Position numbers and translations under genes: made by a program
The notes under the pieces: generated by a model
Seen by the model: only the letters and a program-made list of their open reading frames with translations
Database searches by the model: none
What the model was told of the DNA's origin: nothing
Shown here: piece by piece, positions 24,516 to 33,558 of the stretch
How positions within the stretch are numbered: position 1 is the stretch's first letter
Layout: the number at the start of each line of letters is the position of its first letter
Source of the DNA: Brasilonema sp. UFV-L1
Lineage (GTDB): Bacteria > Cyanobacteriota > Cyanobacteriia > Cyanobacteriales > Nostocaceae
Assembly (NCBI RefSeq): GCF_012912105.1
Contig: NZ_QMEA01000060.1
Span: forward strand, 1-37,963
Direction: 5' to 3'
DNA length: 37,963 nt

Positions 24516-24884
24516 TCAACTTGATTTTTGCGCTCGTATACTGACACTCAATCGTTTGCCAGACAGAACTTGCGATGAGTGCGTTTGTTCAAAAATCAAA
24601 GAGTATAAATGGGACAATGATTGGAATCTCGGAGAAAAGGAAGGGTGGAGTTGGACTTTCCTCCACTTCATAACAAAGGAACGCGAGTTGTAAGGTTCTT
24701 GTTTTTGTGCCATTTCAATCGTTTTTTCAATTAACCGTCGGTCAAACGACTTTGACATTAAAAGCGCACGAAATCTCACCAGTGTTCCTTTCCCAAAAGG
24801 TGGCTGTTCGCAATCCAGGCAATCTAAAACTAGCTGCCGTCGTCTATCCATTTCAATCGCTTCCATTGCCTCCTCGGTAGACAA
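24516..24884 (-). pseudogene. Transposase N-terminal fragment (IS1182/IS5-like)
   Basis: An open frame of 122 codons, starting with TTG, contains DRRRQLVLDCLDCEQPPFGK and RFRALLMSKSFDRRLIEKTI, which resemble the N-terminal DUF772-type region of IS1182/IS5-like transposases. After about residue 65 the resemblance stops, and no DDE catalytic domain follows. It is therefore taken as a truncated insertion-sequence gene. No inverted repeats of an IS could be assigned. A genuine small protein is less likely. Confidence 0.5.
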
Positions 24885-24953
24885 AGGGCGATCGCCCTAA
24901 CGAGTACGCTTCCTTGAGCAGGTGAGTATCGATGTTCACTTACGCCCACCTGC

Positions 24954-25553
24954 TTAATCACAAATAGTATTCAAGAAAATACCTAAAATTTTCTGAATAT
25001 TACTAACAGGATAATTAGTTAAATCAATAGATGCAATTTTACCTTCTAACTTCAAAAACTTCCAAAGTTCGCCCGTTGTGACGACACCATATATTGTTTT
25101 AATATCATTTCCTTCCCTTTCATTAAACATTTGTGCGGCAATCATTTCTGCAACACACTGCCCTAAGCCTGCTTTCATATTCTCATTCTTCGCTTCTACT
25201 AGAGTAATTACTGGAGCGCTGACAAAAAGCTGTTCTGGAGAAAGACTTATGATATAATCACAAATTCCATTTAAACCTTTTTCAGTGTCTACGTTAAAAT
25301 CTGTACCAGAAAATAAACTGATTTGATAATTTAATCGTCTTCTTATCTCCAGTAGTATTGGGGTAATAATCATTTCAGAACGTGCTTTTTCTGTACCAAT
25401 AGCCACAGCTAACGGTATATTTTCTTTGAGGTTAAAAGCCAAATTTTCGCTGCATTCAACAGCTTCTATATTTGTAAACAAGTCAGTAGTTTCTATAAGA
25501 GTTAAACCAAATATCTTGATGATTTCATTTAATTTAAAGTCACTGTAAGCCAT
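24954..25553 (-). CDS. PD-(D/E)XK nuclease-like protein of unknown function
   Basis: Protein of 199 aa of a type common in cyanobacteria. Conserved-looking core: [16 protein letters not shown] (Glu on helix 1), [14 protein letters not shown] (Asp) and [20 protein letters not shown] (E-x-K), in the order and spacing of a PD-(D/E)XK restriction-endonuclease fold. The rest is alpha/beta without other motifs. No methyltransferase or toxin partner is adjacent. A role in DNA cleavage is inference; many such proteins are uncharacterised. Start ATG 25553. Confidence 0.6.
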   Translation of the reverse strand: MAYSDFKLNEIIKIFGLTLIETTDLFTNIEAVECSENLAFNLKENIPLAVAIGTEKARSEMIITPILLEIRRRLNYQISLFSGTDFNVDTEKGLNGICDYIISLSPEQLFVSAPVITLVEAKNENMKAGLGQCVAEMIAAQMFNEREGNDIKTIYGVVTTGELWKFLKLEGKIASIDLTNYPVSNIQKILGIFLNTICD

Positions 25554-25577
25554 TTCATTTGTGATTTTTCATTTTGT

Positions 25578-25603
25578 AAAGACGCGAGGAACATCGCGTC
25601 TTT
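25578..25603 (-). terminator. Terminator hairpin after mfd
   Basis: AAAGACGCGA (25578-25587) and TCGCGTCTTT (25594-25603) form a perfect 10-bp stem with a 6-base loop, 10 bp past the mfd stop codon. The minus-strand 3' arm ends CTTTACAAAAT. It resembles the GACGCG hairpins widespread in Nostocales. Confidence 0.7.
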
Positions 25604-25612
25604 ATCATCATT

Positions 25613-28600
25613 TTAAACAACCGCCTCCTCCACAACAGCACCTTGCATCTTACCCAAAGCATCAATCAACGTTTGCAATTGTTGATCTGCCTTAAGAACT
25701 GCTAAACCTCGCACCGTCACTTTACCAGGAGAGTAAACAAAGCGTGATCTGAGGCTTTCCGACAAATTTTGAGCCAGCAAATTCCAACCAGGTTCTTCCA
25801 TCTGCGTTTCTAAAACGATGTGCTGTTTGTTTTCTGGTTTAATTCGGCTAAATCCTAGTTTCTTCGCCAGCTGTTTGAGTTCCATCACTCGCAACAGTTG
25901 AGTTGCTGGTTTGGGAATTGCACCGTATCGATCATTCCATTCAGCAGTAATCTGTGATAATTCTTCTTTAGATTTTGCAGCAGCAACCGCACGGTAAGCA
26001 CTCATCTTTTGATCCAAGTCGGTGATGTAATCGGCTGGGAGAAACGCTGTCAGGTTGAGGTCAATTTGTGTATCATCAACTTTAGGAATTTCTTGTCCTC
26101 TGATTTCACGGATAGCTTCTTCTAGCATTTCCATATATAAGTCAAAACCGATCGCTTCCATTTGTCCTGACTGTTCTGCACCTAGCAAGTTACCCACACC
26201 TCTAATTTCCATGTCACGCATTGCTAGCTGATATCCAGAACCGAGTTGCGTAAATTCCTGGATGGCTCGTAACCGCTGGCGTGCTGCATCAGATAAAGTC
26301 CGTTGCTTGGGATAAAATAACCATGCATGAGCTTGAATTCCTGCACGACCAACACGACCGCGTAGTTGATACAGTTGAGCTAATCCAAAGCGGTGAGCAT
26401 CTTCAATTAAAATAGTGTTGACTCGCGGAATGTCCAAACCAGATTCAATAATCGTGGTACATACAAGGATGTCCGCTTCACCATTGCTGAAAGTCAGCAT
26501 CGTTGATTCTAACTCGCTTTCATCCATTTGACCGTGGGCGATCGCAACTCTCGCACTCGGTATCATCTCCCGCAACTGTCCTGCTATTTCCTCAATTCCC
26601 TCAACTCGCGGAACGACGTAAAACACTTGTCCGCCTCTATCGAGTTCTTGACGAATTGCACTGCGTATGCTTTCTGGATTCATTGGTGACAAATGAGTTT
26701 GAATCGGTCGTCTGGATGGGGGTGGTGTTGCAATCAAACTCATTTCCCGAATTCCCGATAAGGACATATATAAGGTACGGGGAATCGGAGTTGCAGAAAG
26801 AGTTAGCACATCAACCTGGGTTTTCAGGCTTTTGATTTTCTCTTTTTGATTTACACCAAACCGCTGTTCTTCGTCAACTACCAAAAGTCCTAAATCGCGG
26901 AAGGTTACGCTTTTACCCAAAAGTTGGTGTGTTCCAACAACGATATCTAACTCACCTGTCGCCAGTCGTTTCAGAATATCGCGGCGTTCTTCAGCAGTCC
27001 GGAAGCGGTTGAGTAACCCTACGTTAATGGGGTAAGGAGCAAAGCGTTCTTTGAGAGTGTGGTAATGTTGCTGAGTCAGGATGGTAGTTGGTGCAAGCAG
27101 TGCTACTTGTTTTCCACCAGAGGTGACAGCTTTGAAAATAGCGCGAATAGCGACTTCTGTTTTTCCAAAACCGACATCTCCGCAAACTAGGCGATCCATT
27201 GGGCGATCGCTTTCCATATCTCGTTTGACATCCTGAGTCGCTTTAAGTTGATCAGTTGTTGCTTGGTAGGGAAACGAGTCTTCTAATTCTTGCTGCCAAG
27301 GTGTATCCTGTGGATAGGCAGTGCCTTTTTGTTGCGCTCGCGATGCATACAGCTTGAGTAAGTCCACCGCTAATTTTTTAATCGCTTTACGGACTCTATT
27401 TTTGGTATTTTCCCAAGCCTTACCCGTCATTTTGTTGAGTTCTGGCGGTTTATCGCTTGTCGTACGCAACCGCGACAAAACACCAACTTGGTCAGCTGCG
27501 ACACGCAATAAACCGTCCGCATACTGCACCACCAAATACTCACGGGTTTCATTGTTAAGTGTGAGACTTTCTAGCTTGATGAATTTACCTACACCGTGAT
27601 TCTTATGAACGACAAAATCCCCTGGACGCAGCTTATTCGGATCAACTTGTTTAGAAGCAGCTTTTCTCCGCTTACGAATGTAACTGGGAGTCGCTAGGGA
27701 ATGCTGACCGTAAAATTCACGATCAGTAATCACAACCAGCCGGAATGTAGGTAGAATGAAACCTTCGAGTTCCGCAAGACCAGAATATTTGAGGGCGACT
27801 GGTGTGTGATTGATTTGTAGCTTTTCAATCGCTTGGTAGTCGCGGGGGTTAGGAATAAATTGGGCAGGACAGTCGTGTTCTTGTAGTAGGGACACAGAAC
27901 GCGAAGGTTGGGCAGACATCAGCCAAATTGAGAACTTGCGATCGCGCTCTTGTCGCAGTGTTTCTGCAATTTTAGCAAATTGGTGCGGCATGACTGGTAC
28001 CCTGCGACTAGCAAGATTAATGCCGGTATTCTCTTCAACCAATTCTGATAAATTTAATTTGAGAAATCTTGCCGTATCAGCCAGACACTCATCAAAAGAG
28101 CGATGGATTCTTGGTAGCAAAGTAGAAATTTCTTTTGCTTCCCCTACTGCCCCTAATCCCCACTCCCTGGGGGCCCCGAGTTCCCCTGCTTCCTCTGCTT
28201 CCCTGCTTCCCAAAAGTTGCCACTGTTCTTCTGCATTTTCTACCCAGCGATCGCTGTGCGCGTGACACTGTTCTGGTTCATCAATAGTAATTAAGGTATT
28301 TTCAGGTAAATAATCTAACAGGGAAGCTGGTTTATCAAAAGCTAACCCCAAAAAGCGACGGCTACCTTCCACCAGTGCTGACTCCTGAGTCGTGAGTTCT
28401 GAGTCCTCATTTAACTTGGCGCTCAACAGTTGAAACTCAGCACTATCTTTGAGTACTGTCATCACAATCGGAGCAAAGCTTGTGGGAGTTAGAATCAGTT
28501 GATCTATTTTATCAAGCGCGGCAGAACGTTGGGTTGCTGGGTCAAATTCCCGTATCTGCTCAATTTCATCGCCAAACCAATCTAGTCGTACGGGTAACTC

Positions 28601-29260
28601 TGAGGACACTGGGAACACGTCAACAATATCACCACGACGACTCCACTGCCCTTCGGTTTCTACCAATGGAACTCTTTCATATCCCAGTTTAGTGATTTGT
28701 TCACTAAAGGTATTTAAGTCAAATTCAATACCACGCTTCAGAGTCACACAGAAAGGTTTAAAAGCTGCTGGTGGTGGTAGGTGAGGTTGTAGCGCAGCAA
28801 CAGTAGCGACAATCGCCATCTTTGCTGAGATGGGGTGATGGGGTGATAGGGTGATGGGGGGAATATTGTTCTGCGTGTCGTTATCTCCCAAGTTCTCCGT
28901 CTCGCCATCTGCCTGTTTTCCCAGTTGTACCAAATCCGCGAGGACTTGCATTTGTCCCCAAGTCATCTCGGTTTCAGGATCAAAGGGTTCGTATGGAGAT
29001 GCTTCCGAAGTTGGGTAGAAATGTACCGTTTGCCACCCCATCGCTTCTAGTTGTGTTGTCCAGCGTCCGGCTTCCTCCAGAGTCGCACAAACCACGAACA
29101 AATTCTTGCTCTGGGTTTGAGCCAACGCCGAAGCGACCAAACCTTTGGGCAAGCGAGGAATGCCACTTAATAGCAACTCTTGTTGCCGACTGAGCTTAGA
29201 GAGGAGTTCAGTGGTGAGCCCAGACCGGCCCAAAGCACGCACAATGGAAGAGAATGACAT
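25613..29260 (-). CDS. mfd: Transcription-repair coupling factor Mfd
   Basis: DNA translocase of 1215 aa that removes RNA polymerase stalled at lesions and recruits UvrA. The N-terminal UvrB-like module starts near residue 30 ([17 protein letters not shown]). The RNA-polymerase-interacting domain has [18 protein letters not shown] at about 545. The helicase motor shows Walker [14 protein letters not shown], the DEEQ box [27 protein letters not shown], and motif [12 protein letters not shown]. The TRCF C-terminal domain ends the protein. Two low-complexity stretches sit in loops: about 117-150 (LSPHHPIS) and about 350-375 ([20 protein letters not shown]), both made from short DNA repeats. ATG 29260 is the natural start. 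Confidence 0.97.
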   Translation of the reverse strand: MSFSSIVRALGRSGLTTELLSKLSRQQELLLSGIPRLPKGLVASALAQTQSKNLFVVCATLEEAGRWTTQLEAMGWQTVHFYPTSEASPYEPFDPETEMTWGQMQVLADLVQLGKQADGETENLGDNDTQNNIPPITLSPHHPISAKMAIVATVAALQPHLPPPAAFKPFCVTLKRGIEFDLNTFSEQITKLGYERVPLVETEGQWSRRGDIVDVFPVSSELPVRLDWFGDEIEQIREFDPATQRSAALDKIDQLILTPTSFAPIVMTVLKDSAEFQLLSAKLNEDSELTTQESALVEGSRRFLGLAFDKPASLLDYLPENTLITIDEPEQCHAHSDRWVENAEEQWQLLGSREAEEAGELGAPREWGLGAVGEAKEISTLLPRIHRSFDECLADTARFLKLNLSELVEENTGINLASRRVPVMPHQFAKIAETLRQERDRKFSIWLMSAQPSRSVSLLQEHDCPAQFIPNPRDYQAIEKLQINHTPVALKYSGLAELEGFILPTFRLVVITDREFYGQHSLATPSYIRKRRKAASKQVDPNKLRPGDFVVHKNHGVGKFIKLESLTLNNETREYLVVQYADGLLRVAADQVGVLSRLRTTSDKPPELNKMTGKAWENTKNRVRKAIKKLAVDLLKLYASRAQQKGTAYPQDTPWQQELEDSFPYQATTDQLKATQDVKRDMESDRPMDRLVCGDVGFGKTEVAIRAIFKAVTSGGKQVALLAPTTILTQQHYHTLKERFAPYPINVGLLNRFRTAEERRDILKRLATGELDIVVGTHQLLGKSVTFRDLGLLVVDEEQRFGVNQKEKIKSLKTQVDVLTLSATPIPRTLYMSLSGIREMSLIATPPPSRRPIQTHLSPMNPESIRSAIRQELDRGGQVFYVVPRVEGIEEIAGQLREMIPSARVAIAHGQMDESELESTMLTFSNGEADILVCTTIIESGLDIPRVNTILIEDAHRFGLAQLYQLRGRVGRAGIQAHAWLFYPKQRTLSDAARQRLRAIQEFTQLGSGYQLAMRDMEIRGVGNLLGAEQSGQMEAIGFDLYMEMLEEAIREIRGQEIPKVDDTQIDLNLTAFLPADYITDLDQKMSAYRAVAAAKSKEELSQITAEWNDRYGAIPKPATQLLRVMELKQLAKKLGFSRIKPENKQHIVLETQMEEPGWNLLAQNLSESLRSRFVYSPGKVTVRGLAVLKADQQLQTLIDALGKMQGAVVEEAVV
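28136..28213. repeat. Low-complexity CCCCT/CTTCC repeat insertion inside mfd
   Basis: C- and T-rich degenerate repeats (CCCCTACTGCCCCTAATCCCC, then CTGCTTCCTCTGCTTCCCTGC) encode a Glu/Gly/Ala-rich loop in Mfd. The length keeps the frame. The composition is like the repeat at the right edge of the window. Confidence 0.6.
28829..28862. repeat. Short tandem repeat (GGGGTGAT units) inside mfd
   Basis: Units of about 8 bp, GGGGTGAT, GGGGTGAT, AGGGTGAT, GGGGGG, run head to tail and encode a Ser/Pro/His loop. Heptamer and octamer repeats of this kind are common between genes in Nostocales but are here within an essential repair gene. Confidence 0.65.
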
Positions 29261-29372
29261 ATCACAAAATTATAAAGAAATCCTGCTCACGGGCAAGCAT
29301 AATAGTAACGCTTACTTCAACTATTTTAAAAGTCTAGACAGAGGAAGAGTTCTCGCTATATAGTCTTAATAC

Positions 29373-29504
29373 TTAGAGCGCTGGTACATTAGTCACGCAT
29401 TGGGGTAAAAAACCGAGTTTTGGTGTGAGTTGAGCGCAAGCGTTAACTCAGTCTTTCCAGCAAATTGAAACCGGATTTTTGGGATTATTGTACCGGTGCT
29501 TTAG
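29373..29504. repeat. Degenerate MITE-like element upstream of the CNNM/CorC gene
   Basis: TTAGAGCGCTGGTACA (29373-29388) faces an imperfect complement, TGTACCGGTGCTTTAG (29489-29504), about 12 of 16 matching. Inside, an ACCGAGTTTTGG block and an AAACCGGATTTTTGGG block are present. From 29524 to 29556 there is a run of TTCTGT/ATTCTGT short repeats. The 29261-29652 gap shows no other gene. Confidence 0.45.
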
Positions 29505-29652
29505 TACAATAACTATAGTTGGTCATTCTGTATTCTGTGTTCTGTATGCTGTATTCATTTTTGTGTATTCAGAGTATTTCGTAATCACACCTTGGATACT
29601 AGATACTAAGAGGTTAAGCACAGTTTGCCGATGGCATCGGCAATTTTTACAG

Positions 29653-30966
29653 ATGTCTCCAACAATCGAAATTCTAATTATTATTCTTCTTGTCTTCGCC
29701 AATGGTCTGTTTGTCATGTCAGAATTGGCAATTGTCTCAGCACGAAAGGTACGTTTACAACAACTTGCCGAACGAGGTGATGCCAAAGCCCGCGTGGCTT
29801 TGGATCTAGCATCTTCGCCAAATCAGTTTTTAGGAACTGTTCAAATCGGGATTACACTCCTGACTATCCTGTCGGGTGCCTATGGTGAAGAAACTTTTGC
29901 CAAAAGACTAACGCCTATTTTAAGTTCTATCCCTTTTCTGGAAAATTATAGGCAACAGTTAGCAAATGGATTAGCAATTTTAATTATCACTTATTTGACG
30001 TTGATTCTTGGTGAACTGGTGCCAAAGCGATTGGCTTTAAACCACCCAGAATCTATTGCCTCGGTGATCGCCTTACCGATGCAGATGTTGGCTAAAATAA
30101 CATCTCCCATAGTTTCTTTATTGAGTCTGTCTACAGAAACAGTATTGCGGTTGTTGGGTATTAAACCTTCCACAGAACCGCTTGTGACAGAAGAAGAGAT
30201 TAGAGTCTTGATTGAGCAAGGAACAGAGGAGGGAACTTTTGAAGAAGCAGAACAAGATATGGTGGCGCGAGTGTTTCGTTTGGGCGATCGCCCCGTCAAT
30301 TCATTCATGACACCTCGACCAGATATTGTCTGGCTAGACTTAGAGGACTCCACTGAAGAAAACCGTCGGAAGATTATTGATGGAGGTTATTCCCGGTATC
30401 CAGTGTGTCAGGGGGGATTTGACAATGTGCTGGGTATCATCCCAGTCACTGATTTATTAGCCAGGAGTTTCTCTGGTGAGAAGTTGGATTTAACGGTAGG
30501 ATTACGACAGCCCGTATACGTACCAGAAAGCACACGAGGCTTGAAAGTTTTGGAGTTATTCAAGCAAACCGTCACTCACATGGCGCTAGTCGTCGATGAA
30601 TATGGTGTAATTCAGGGATTAGTCACTCTCAATGACGTCATGATAGAAATTGTTGGTGATGTTCCTTCTATTGATGGGCAGGAAGATCCTCAGATTGTGC
30701 AACGAGAGGATGGCTCCTGGTTGTTGGATGGTATGCTGGCTGTCGATGAGTTTTTTGAACTCTTCGATTTTGAGGAGTTGTCACACGAAAACCGAGGAAG
30801 TTATCAAACCTTAGGTGGTTTTGTTATGGCGCATCTGGGGCGCATACCCTCTGCAGCCGATCATTTTGAATGGCAAGGTATGCGGTTGGAAGTCATGGAT
30901 ATGGATGGTAACCGTGTGGATAAAGTTCTTGTCGTGCCTAAGCAGGTTGAATCTGCTAATGAGTAA
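29653..30966 (+). CDS. CNNM/CorC (hemolysin C-like) membrane protein with CBS domains
   Basis: Protein of 437 aa. The DUF21/CNNM membrane domain comes first (IEILIIILLVFANGLFVMSE, LGTVQIGITLLTILSGAYGE, LAILIITYLTLILGELVPKR), then two CBS domains (FMTPRPDIVWLDL and VVDEYGVIQGLVTLNDVM), then the CorC/HlyC C-terminal domain (WLLDGMLAVDEFFELFDF). Such proteins act in magnesium or cobalt export/homeostasis. ATG 29653 matches the family start (MSPTIEILI); the frame is open back to 29479, but that part is repeat-derived. It is transcribed alone, divergent from mfd. Confidence 0.9.
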   Translation: MSPTIEILIIILLVFANGLFVMSELAIVSARKVRLQQLAERGDAKARVALDLASSPNQFLGTVQIGITLLTILSGAYGEETFAKRLTPILSSIPFLENYRQQLANGLAILIITYLTLILGELVPKRLALNHPESIASVIALPMQMLAKITSPIVSLLSLSTETVLRLLGIKPSTEPLVTEEEIRVLIEQGTEEGTFEEAEQDMVARVFRLGDRPVNSFMTPRPDIVWLDLEDSTEENRRKIIDGGYSRYPVCQGGFDNVLGIIPVTDLLARSFSGEKLDLTVGLRQPVYVPESTRGLKVLELFKQTVTHMALVVDEYGVIQGLVTLNDVMIEIVGDVPSIDGQEDPQIVQREDGSWLLDGMLAVDEFFELFDFEELSHENRGSYQTLGGFVMAHLGRIPSAADHFEWQGMRLEVMDMDGNRVDKVLVVPKQVESANE

Positions 30967-31030
30967 GAAAATACGGTTGCTGATCAGATAATTTGCAACA
31001 ACAGTAAGCTTTATCTTGACGTTGCTCAAC

Positions 31031-31062
31031 AGGAGGGCCAGTCCCCTACGGGATACCCTCCT
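31031..31062. terminator. Hairpin between convergent genes
   Basis: AGGAGGG (31031-31037) pairs with CCCTCCT (31056-31062), with CCCTACGGG inside making an extra inner stem. It lies between the convergent CNNM/CorC gene and the PIN-like toxin gene and may end either transcript. Confidence 0.5.
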
Positions 31063-31090
31063 ACCACAACTGATAACTGTTCAAAAAACT

Positions 31091-31483
31091 TCATGGAATG
31101 AAAAGCCGACTCACACCCAAATAGTTTTCAATGTACAGCACAATGTCAGCAAGACGGGCGCTGCATTGCTCCCGATACTCCCGTTCAATGAGTCGAGCAA
31201 AACTTCCAATCGTAATAACGGGTAGCGATGTAGACGTGATTTCCTCGCGGATTGTTTGTTCCAACGAATCTTCTCCTTTTGCGTTTCGATTCGCAGTCAA
31301 AAGAAGCATTTGATTGGATTGCGCAAACTGCCAGATGATCCGGTCATTGCTGTCAACAGCTAAACCAGCCTCTTTCAACGTCACAAAACTAATTGATAGA
31401 AGATCAAGCCAACCTTCAGAGGCTAGAGTTCCTTGCAGAAAAACGACATAACCTTCCAGATTATGATCAACCAGAACAATCAT
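31091..31483 (-). CDS. PIN-like toxin (DUF5615 type)
   Basis: Protein of 130 aa that starts IVLVDHNLEGYV and continues to NDRIIWQFAQSNQMLLLTAN, the Asp-containing strands of PIN-like/DUF5615 putative RNases, with NAKGEDSLEQTI after. Its start overlaps the stop of the upstream DUF433 gene by 4 bp (ATGA), the usual arrangement of a type II toxin-antitoxin pair. Toxin activity is inferred from family and partner. Confidence 0.7.
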   Translation of the reverse strand: MIVLVDHNLEGYVVFLQGTLASEGWLDLLSISFVTLKEAGLAVDSNDRIIWQFAQSNQMLLLTANRNAKGEDSLEQTIREEITSTSLPVITIGSFARLIEREYREQCSARLADIVLYIENYLGVSRLFIP

Positions 31484-31860
31484 GGAGTGAGTCCAAGCTT
31501 AGCTTTCCAGGCTTGGAGTTTGGCATGAATCTCTTCCTGCTCTGGCTTTGGAGACAACTTTGCAATTTGTGTCAATCGCTCACGATTTTTGTCTTCCCAG
31601 TATTCTCGTATCTCCTGAGTTTCCTGTAAAACAGTTTGATATTCTGCTTCTACCTCAGTACGGTTGACATCAATAAAGGAAAGTGCTGCATTGAGTTGTT
31701 CTTCTGTCAAAGGAAGCCAGTGGCGAATCAACTTGGGTGTCCATCCCGCTTTAAGATGATCCATCACATCATAAATCGTAATGCGTGTTCCTGCGATCGT
31801 AAGTCCACGTTCTGTACGGGTGATAGCTGGCTGCTCGTTGGATACTGAAGTCATACCCAT
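31480..31860 (-). CDS. DUF433 antitoxin-like protein
   Basis: Protein of 126 aa. RGLTIAGTRITIYDVMDHLKAGWTPKLIRHWLPLT is a DUF433 winged helix-turn-helix domain, typical of antitoxins paired with DUF5615 PIN-like toxins; LTEEQLNAALSFIDVN ends the domain. A charged tail of about 50 residues (KNRERLTQIAKLSPK) probably wraps the toxin. The first gene of the pair, it overlaps the toxin gene by 4 bp. The start may be M1 (31860) or M3. Autoregulation is typical of the class but no operator is seen here. Confidence 0.78.
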   Translation of the reverse strand: MGMTSVSNEQPAITRTERGLTIAGTRITIYDVMDHLKAGWTPKLIRHWLPLTEEQLNAALSFIDVNRTEVEAEYQTVLQETQEIREYWEDKNRERLTQIAKLSPKPEQEEIHAKLQAWKAKLGLTP

Positions 31861-31930
31861 AGTCCCCTGGAATTTGTATCTATCGTACCTTACAGAAAAA
31901 GCAAGGTGAGCTCTTCAAGCCAGAGCTACT

Positions 31931-32500
31931 TTACTCAAAAACAATGCCGCGATAAATTTCCGCTATCGGTAATTCGATCCCAACTGACTCTAGGGAAATA
32001 GAACCTTCCAAGCTGTTAAAATCACTGAGTAACCAACCTTGGGCTTGCTTGCTATAGCGTTCAATAAAAGGTTCATCCTGCTCAACTAATAAATATTCGC
32101 TAAAACTCTTAATTGATCGATACATCCGAAATTTACTTTGTCGGTCGTAATCTGCGGTGGAAGGAGATAATACTTCAACAATCACGATGGGATTCAAGAC
32201 TTCATCTAGGCGATCGCCATTCAGTTGTGGTTCGCCCTCAAAAATCATCATGTCTGGATAGACTCCGCGTCGATATTCGGGAATCCACAGCCGTAAATCG
32301 CTGTTAATTGGCTCGAATTGAGTATCGCGCAGTAGAAACTTCACAAATGCAAAAATATTACCACCGATGCGGCTGTGTTTGAGCGTTCCTCCAGGCATAG
32401 GTACGATTTCTCCATCTCGATATTCGCTGCGTCCTTCCGCTTTTTCTTCAATAGCGCGATATTCATTCAAACTGTAGCGGCGCTCAGTGGTAGAAATCAT
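31931..32500 (-). CDS. Uma2-family (DUF820) putative endonuclease
   Basis: Protein of 189 aa. Family text: RRYSLNEYRAIEEKAEGRSE, YRDGEIVPMPGGTLKHSRIG, PDMMIFEGEP and NPIVIVEVLSPSTADYDRQSK, in which the Glu and Asp of the PD-(D/E)XK-like site and the IVEVLSPST motif are visible. Uma2 proteins are highly expanded in cyanobacteria and their role is unproven. ATG 32500 gives the family N-terminus; a longer frame to 32608 adds unrelated residues. It is transcribed alone. Confidence 0.87.
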   Translation of the reverse strand: MISTTERRYSLNEYRAIEEKAEGRSEYRDGEIVPMPGGTLKHSRIGGNIFAFVKFLLRDTQFEPINSDLRLWIPEYRRGVYPDMMIFEGEPQLNGDRLDEVLNPIVIVEVLSPSTADYDRQSKFRMYRSIKSFSEYLLVEQDEPFIERYSKQAQGWLLSDFNSLEGSISLESVGIELPIAEIYRGIVFE

Positions 32501-32651
32501 AGGTGATTGTAGATCGCATTGACTGTAGAACAGTAAGACTATTTTGTCACAGATTTGGTTGTGAGGTGATTTGAAGAAGAACTCACCAACGGAGAACGCA
32601 GAACACAAGATGCAATTAGCTGCAAATAATAATTGCTTTCTCCTCCACCTT

Positions 32652-32704
32652 TGACATTGCTGCTAACTCCAATGTCATGGCTTCTTGGTTTCAACAAGAA
32701 GCCA
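32652..32704. repeat. Two adjoining hairpins
   Basis: TGACATTG (32652-32659) pairs with CAATGTCA (32670-32677). Immediately next, TGGCTTCTTG (32678-32687) pairs with CAAGAAGCCA (32695-32704) around a 7-base loop. Both stems are perfect. They lie about 140 bp upstream of the small exported protein in a 340-bp gene-free stretch (32501-32839); a structured leader, a small RNA or an insertion scar are possible. Confidence 0.55.
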
Positions 32705-32839
32705 GGTTTGATCAAGTTTTCCTTGTTCTAATCCATCACAGATGTTATGTACCCTGTTCATAACTTATTTAGGGTTGCTACAATAATATGAAAAATTTAA
32801 AATCGCACTTACTAACGTCACAAACACGGAGTACTAAAT

Positions 32840-33088
32840 ATGAATACAAAATTTTGCTTCCTTGCCTCACTAGCTTTAGCAGGCTCAGTATCAATAACAG
32901 CATTAAATCCCGAACATGCTGATGCTTCTCCAGCAAAAAATATATATCAAGTAGCCAAAAATGCAGATAAAATTGGACGTATTTTTATCCTCGTCGGTGC
33001 TGTTCAGCAAAATGCGGTTCTTATTGGGGGGAGCGCTGTAGTAGCTGGAGTTGGAGGATACGGAGTGTTAATGATGACAAAGAAGTAA
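32840..33088 (+). CDS. Small exported protein with a C-terminal hydrophobic segment
   Basis: Protein of 82 aa, not recognised. It has an N-terminal signal peptide (KFCFLASLALAGSVSITA, cleavage likely near ADA-SP), a short polar stretch (KNIYQVAKNADKIGR), and then a Gly/Val-rich membrane segment (VLIGGSAVVAGVGGYGVLMM) ending in KK. GGAG lies about 9 bases before the ATG. It could be a small inner-membrane or thylakoid protein. No partner gene is evident. Confidence 0.65.
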   Translation: MNTKFCFLASLALAGSVSITALNPEHADASPAKNIYQVAKNADKIGRIFILVGAVQQNAVLIGGSAVVAGVGGYGVLMMTKK

Positions 33089-33371
33089 GCTAAATCGTCA
33101 TATGATAGTTCTAAATCATTTGTAAAAAATCAGGGCGCATCTCAAATATTGTCGAGATGCAAGTAAAGAATCACAATGATGCTGAAGAGAATAAGGATAA
33201 TTTTAAATTAGATACCAGTCTTTAGTAGTACTTCAGTCTAGAACTAAATCTTTAGACTTTAGCCTATTGTAGTTTAATGTACGTAACGTCATTGCAGGTA
33301 ACGAAAAATCAAGTATTTCCAGCCCTTATTTCCGTTCTCGTCCTGTATATCGGCTTAACCTATATATAAGT

Positions 33372-33509
33372 TTGTAAGTAAGTCGGCGTAAAAAATTAAA
33401 GGTATGTCCGCAGCGAGTGGAACGAAGTGAAACGAAGCAATCGCAAGGTTTTTATCCTTCTTTACATTCTGTTACATAGTTCGGTTTATTTGTGCCGACT
33501 TACTTACAA
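33372..33509. repeat. MITE-like element with TTGTAAGTAAGTCGGC ends
   Basis: Perfect 16-bp terminal inverted repeats (33372-33387 and 33494-33509) enclose a 138-bp element without a gene. The internal stretch GAGTGGAACGAAGTGAAACG is a common cyanobacterial repeat text. It lies 49 bp before the CHAT-GUN4 gene and may carry its promoter. The remaining part of 33089-33558 shows nothing else. Confidence 0.7.
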
Positions 33510-33558
33510 TTGTCATTTTGTGCAAGTATATTGATAAAGGTTATTTTCTCTAGCACTT

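Noticed and set aside
29479-29652. 58-residue N-terminal extension of the CNNM/CorC protein
   Set aside because: It is read from TTCTGT-type short repeats, and the family start is MSPTIEILI at 29653.
32501-32608. 36-residue extension of the Uma2 protein
   Set aside because: Uma2 proteins begin close to the YSLNEY text; the extension is unrelated and the ATG at 32500 is sufficient.
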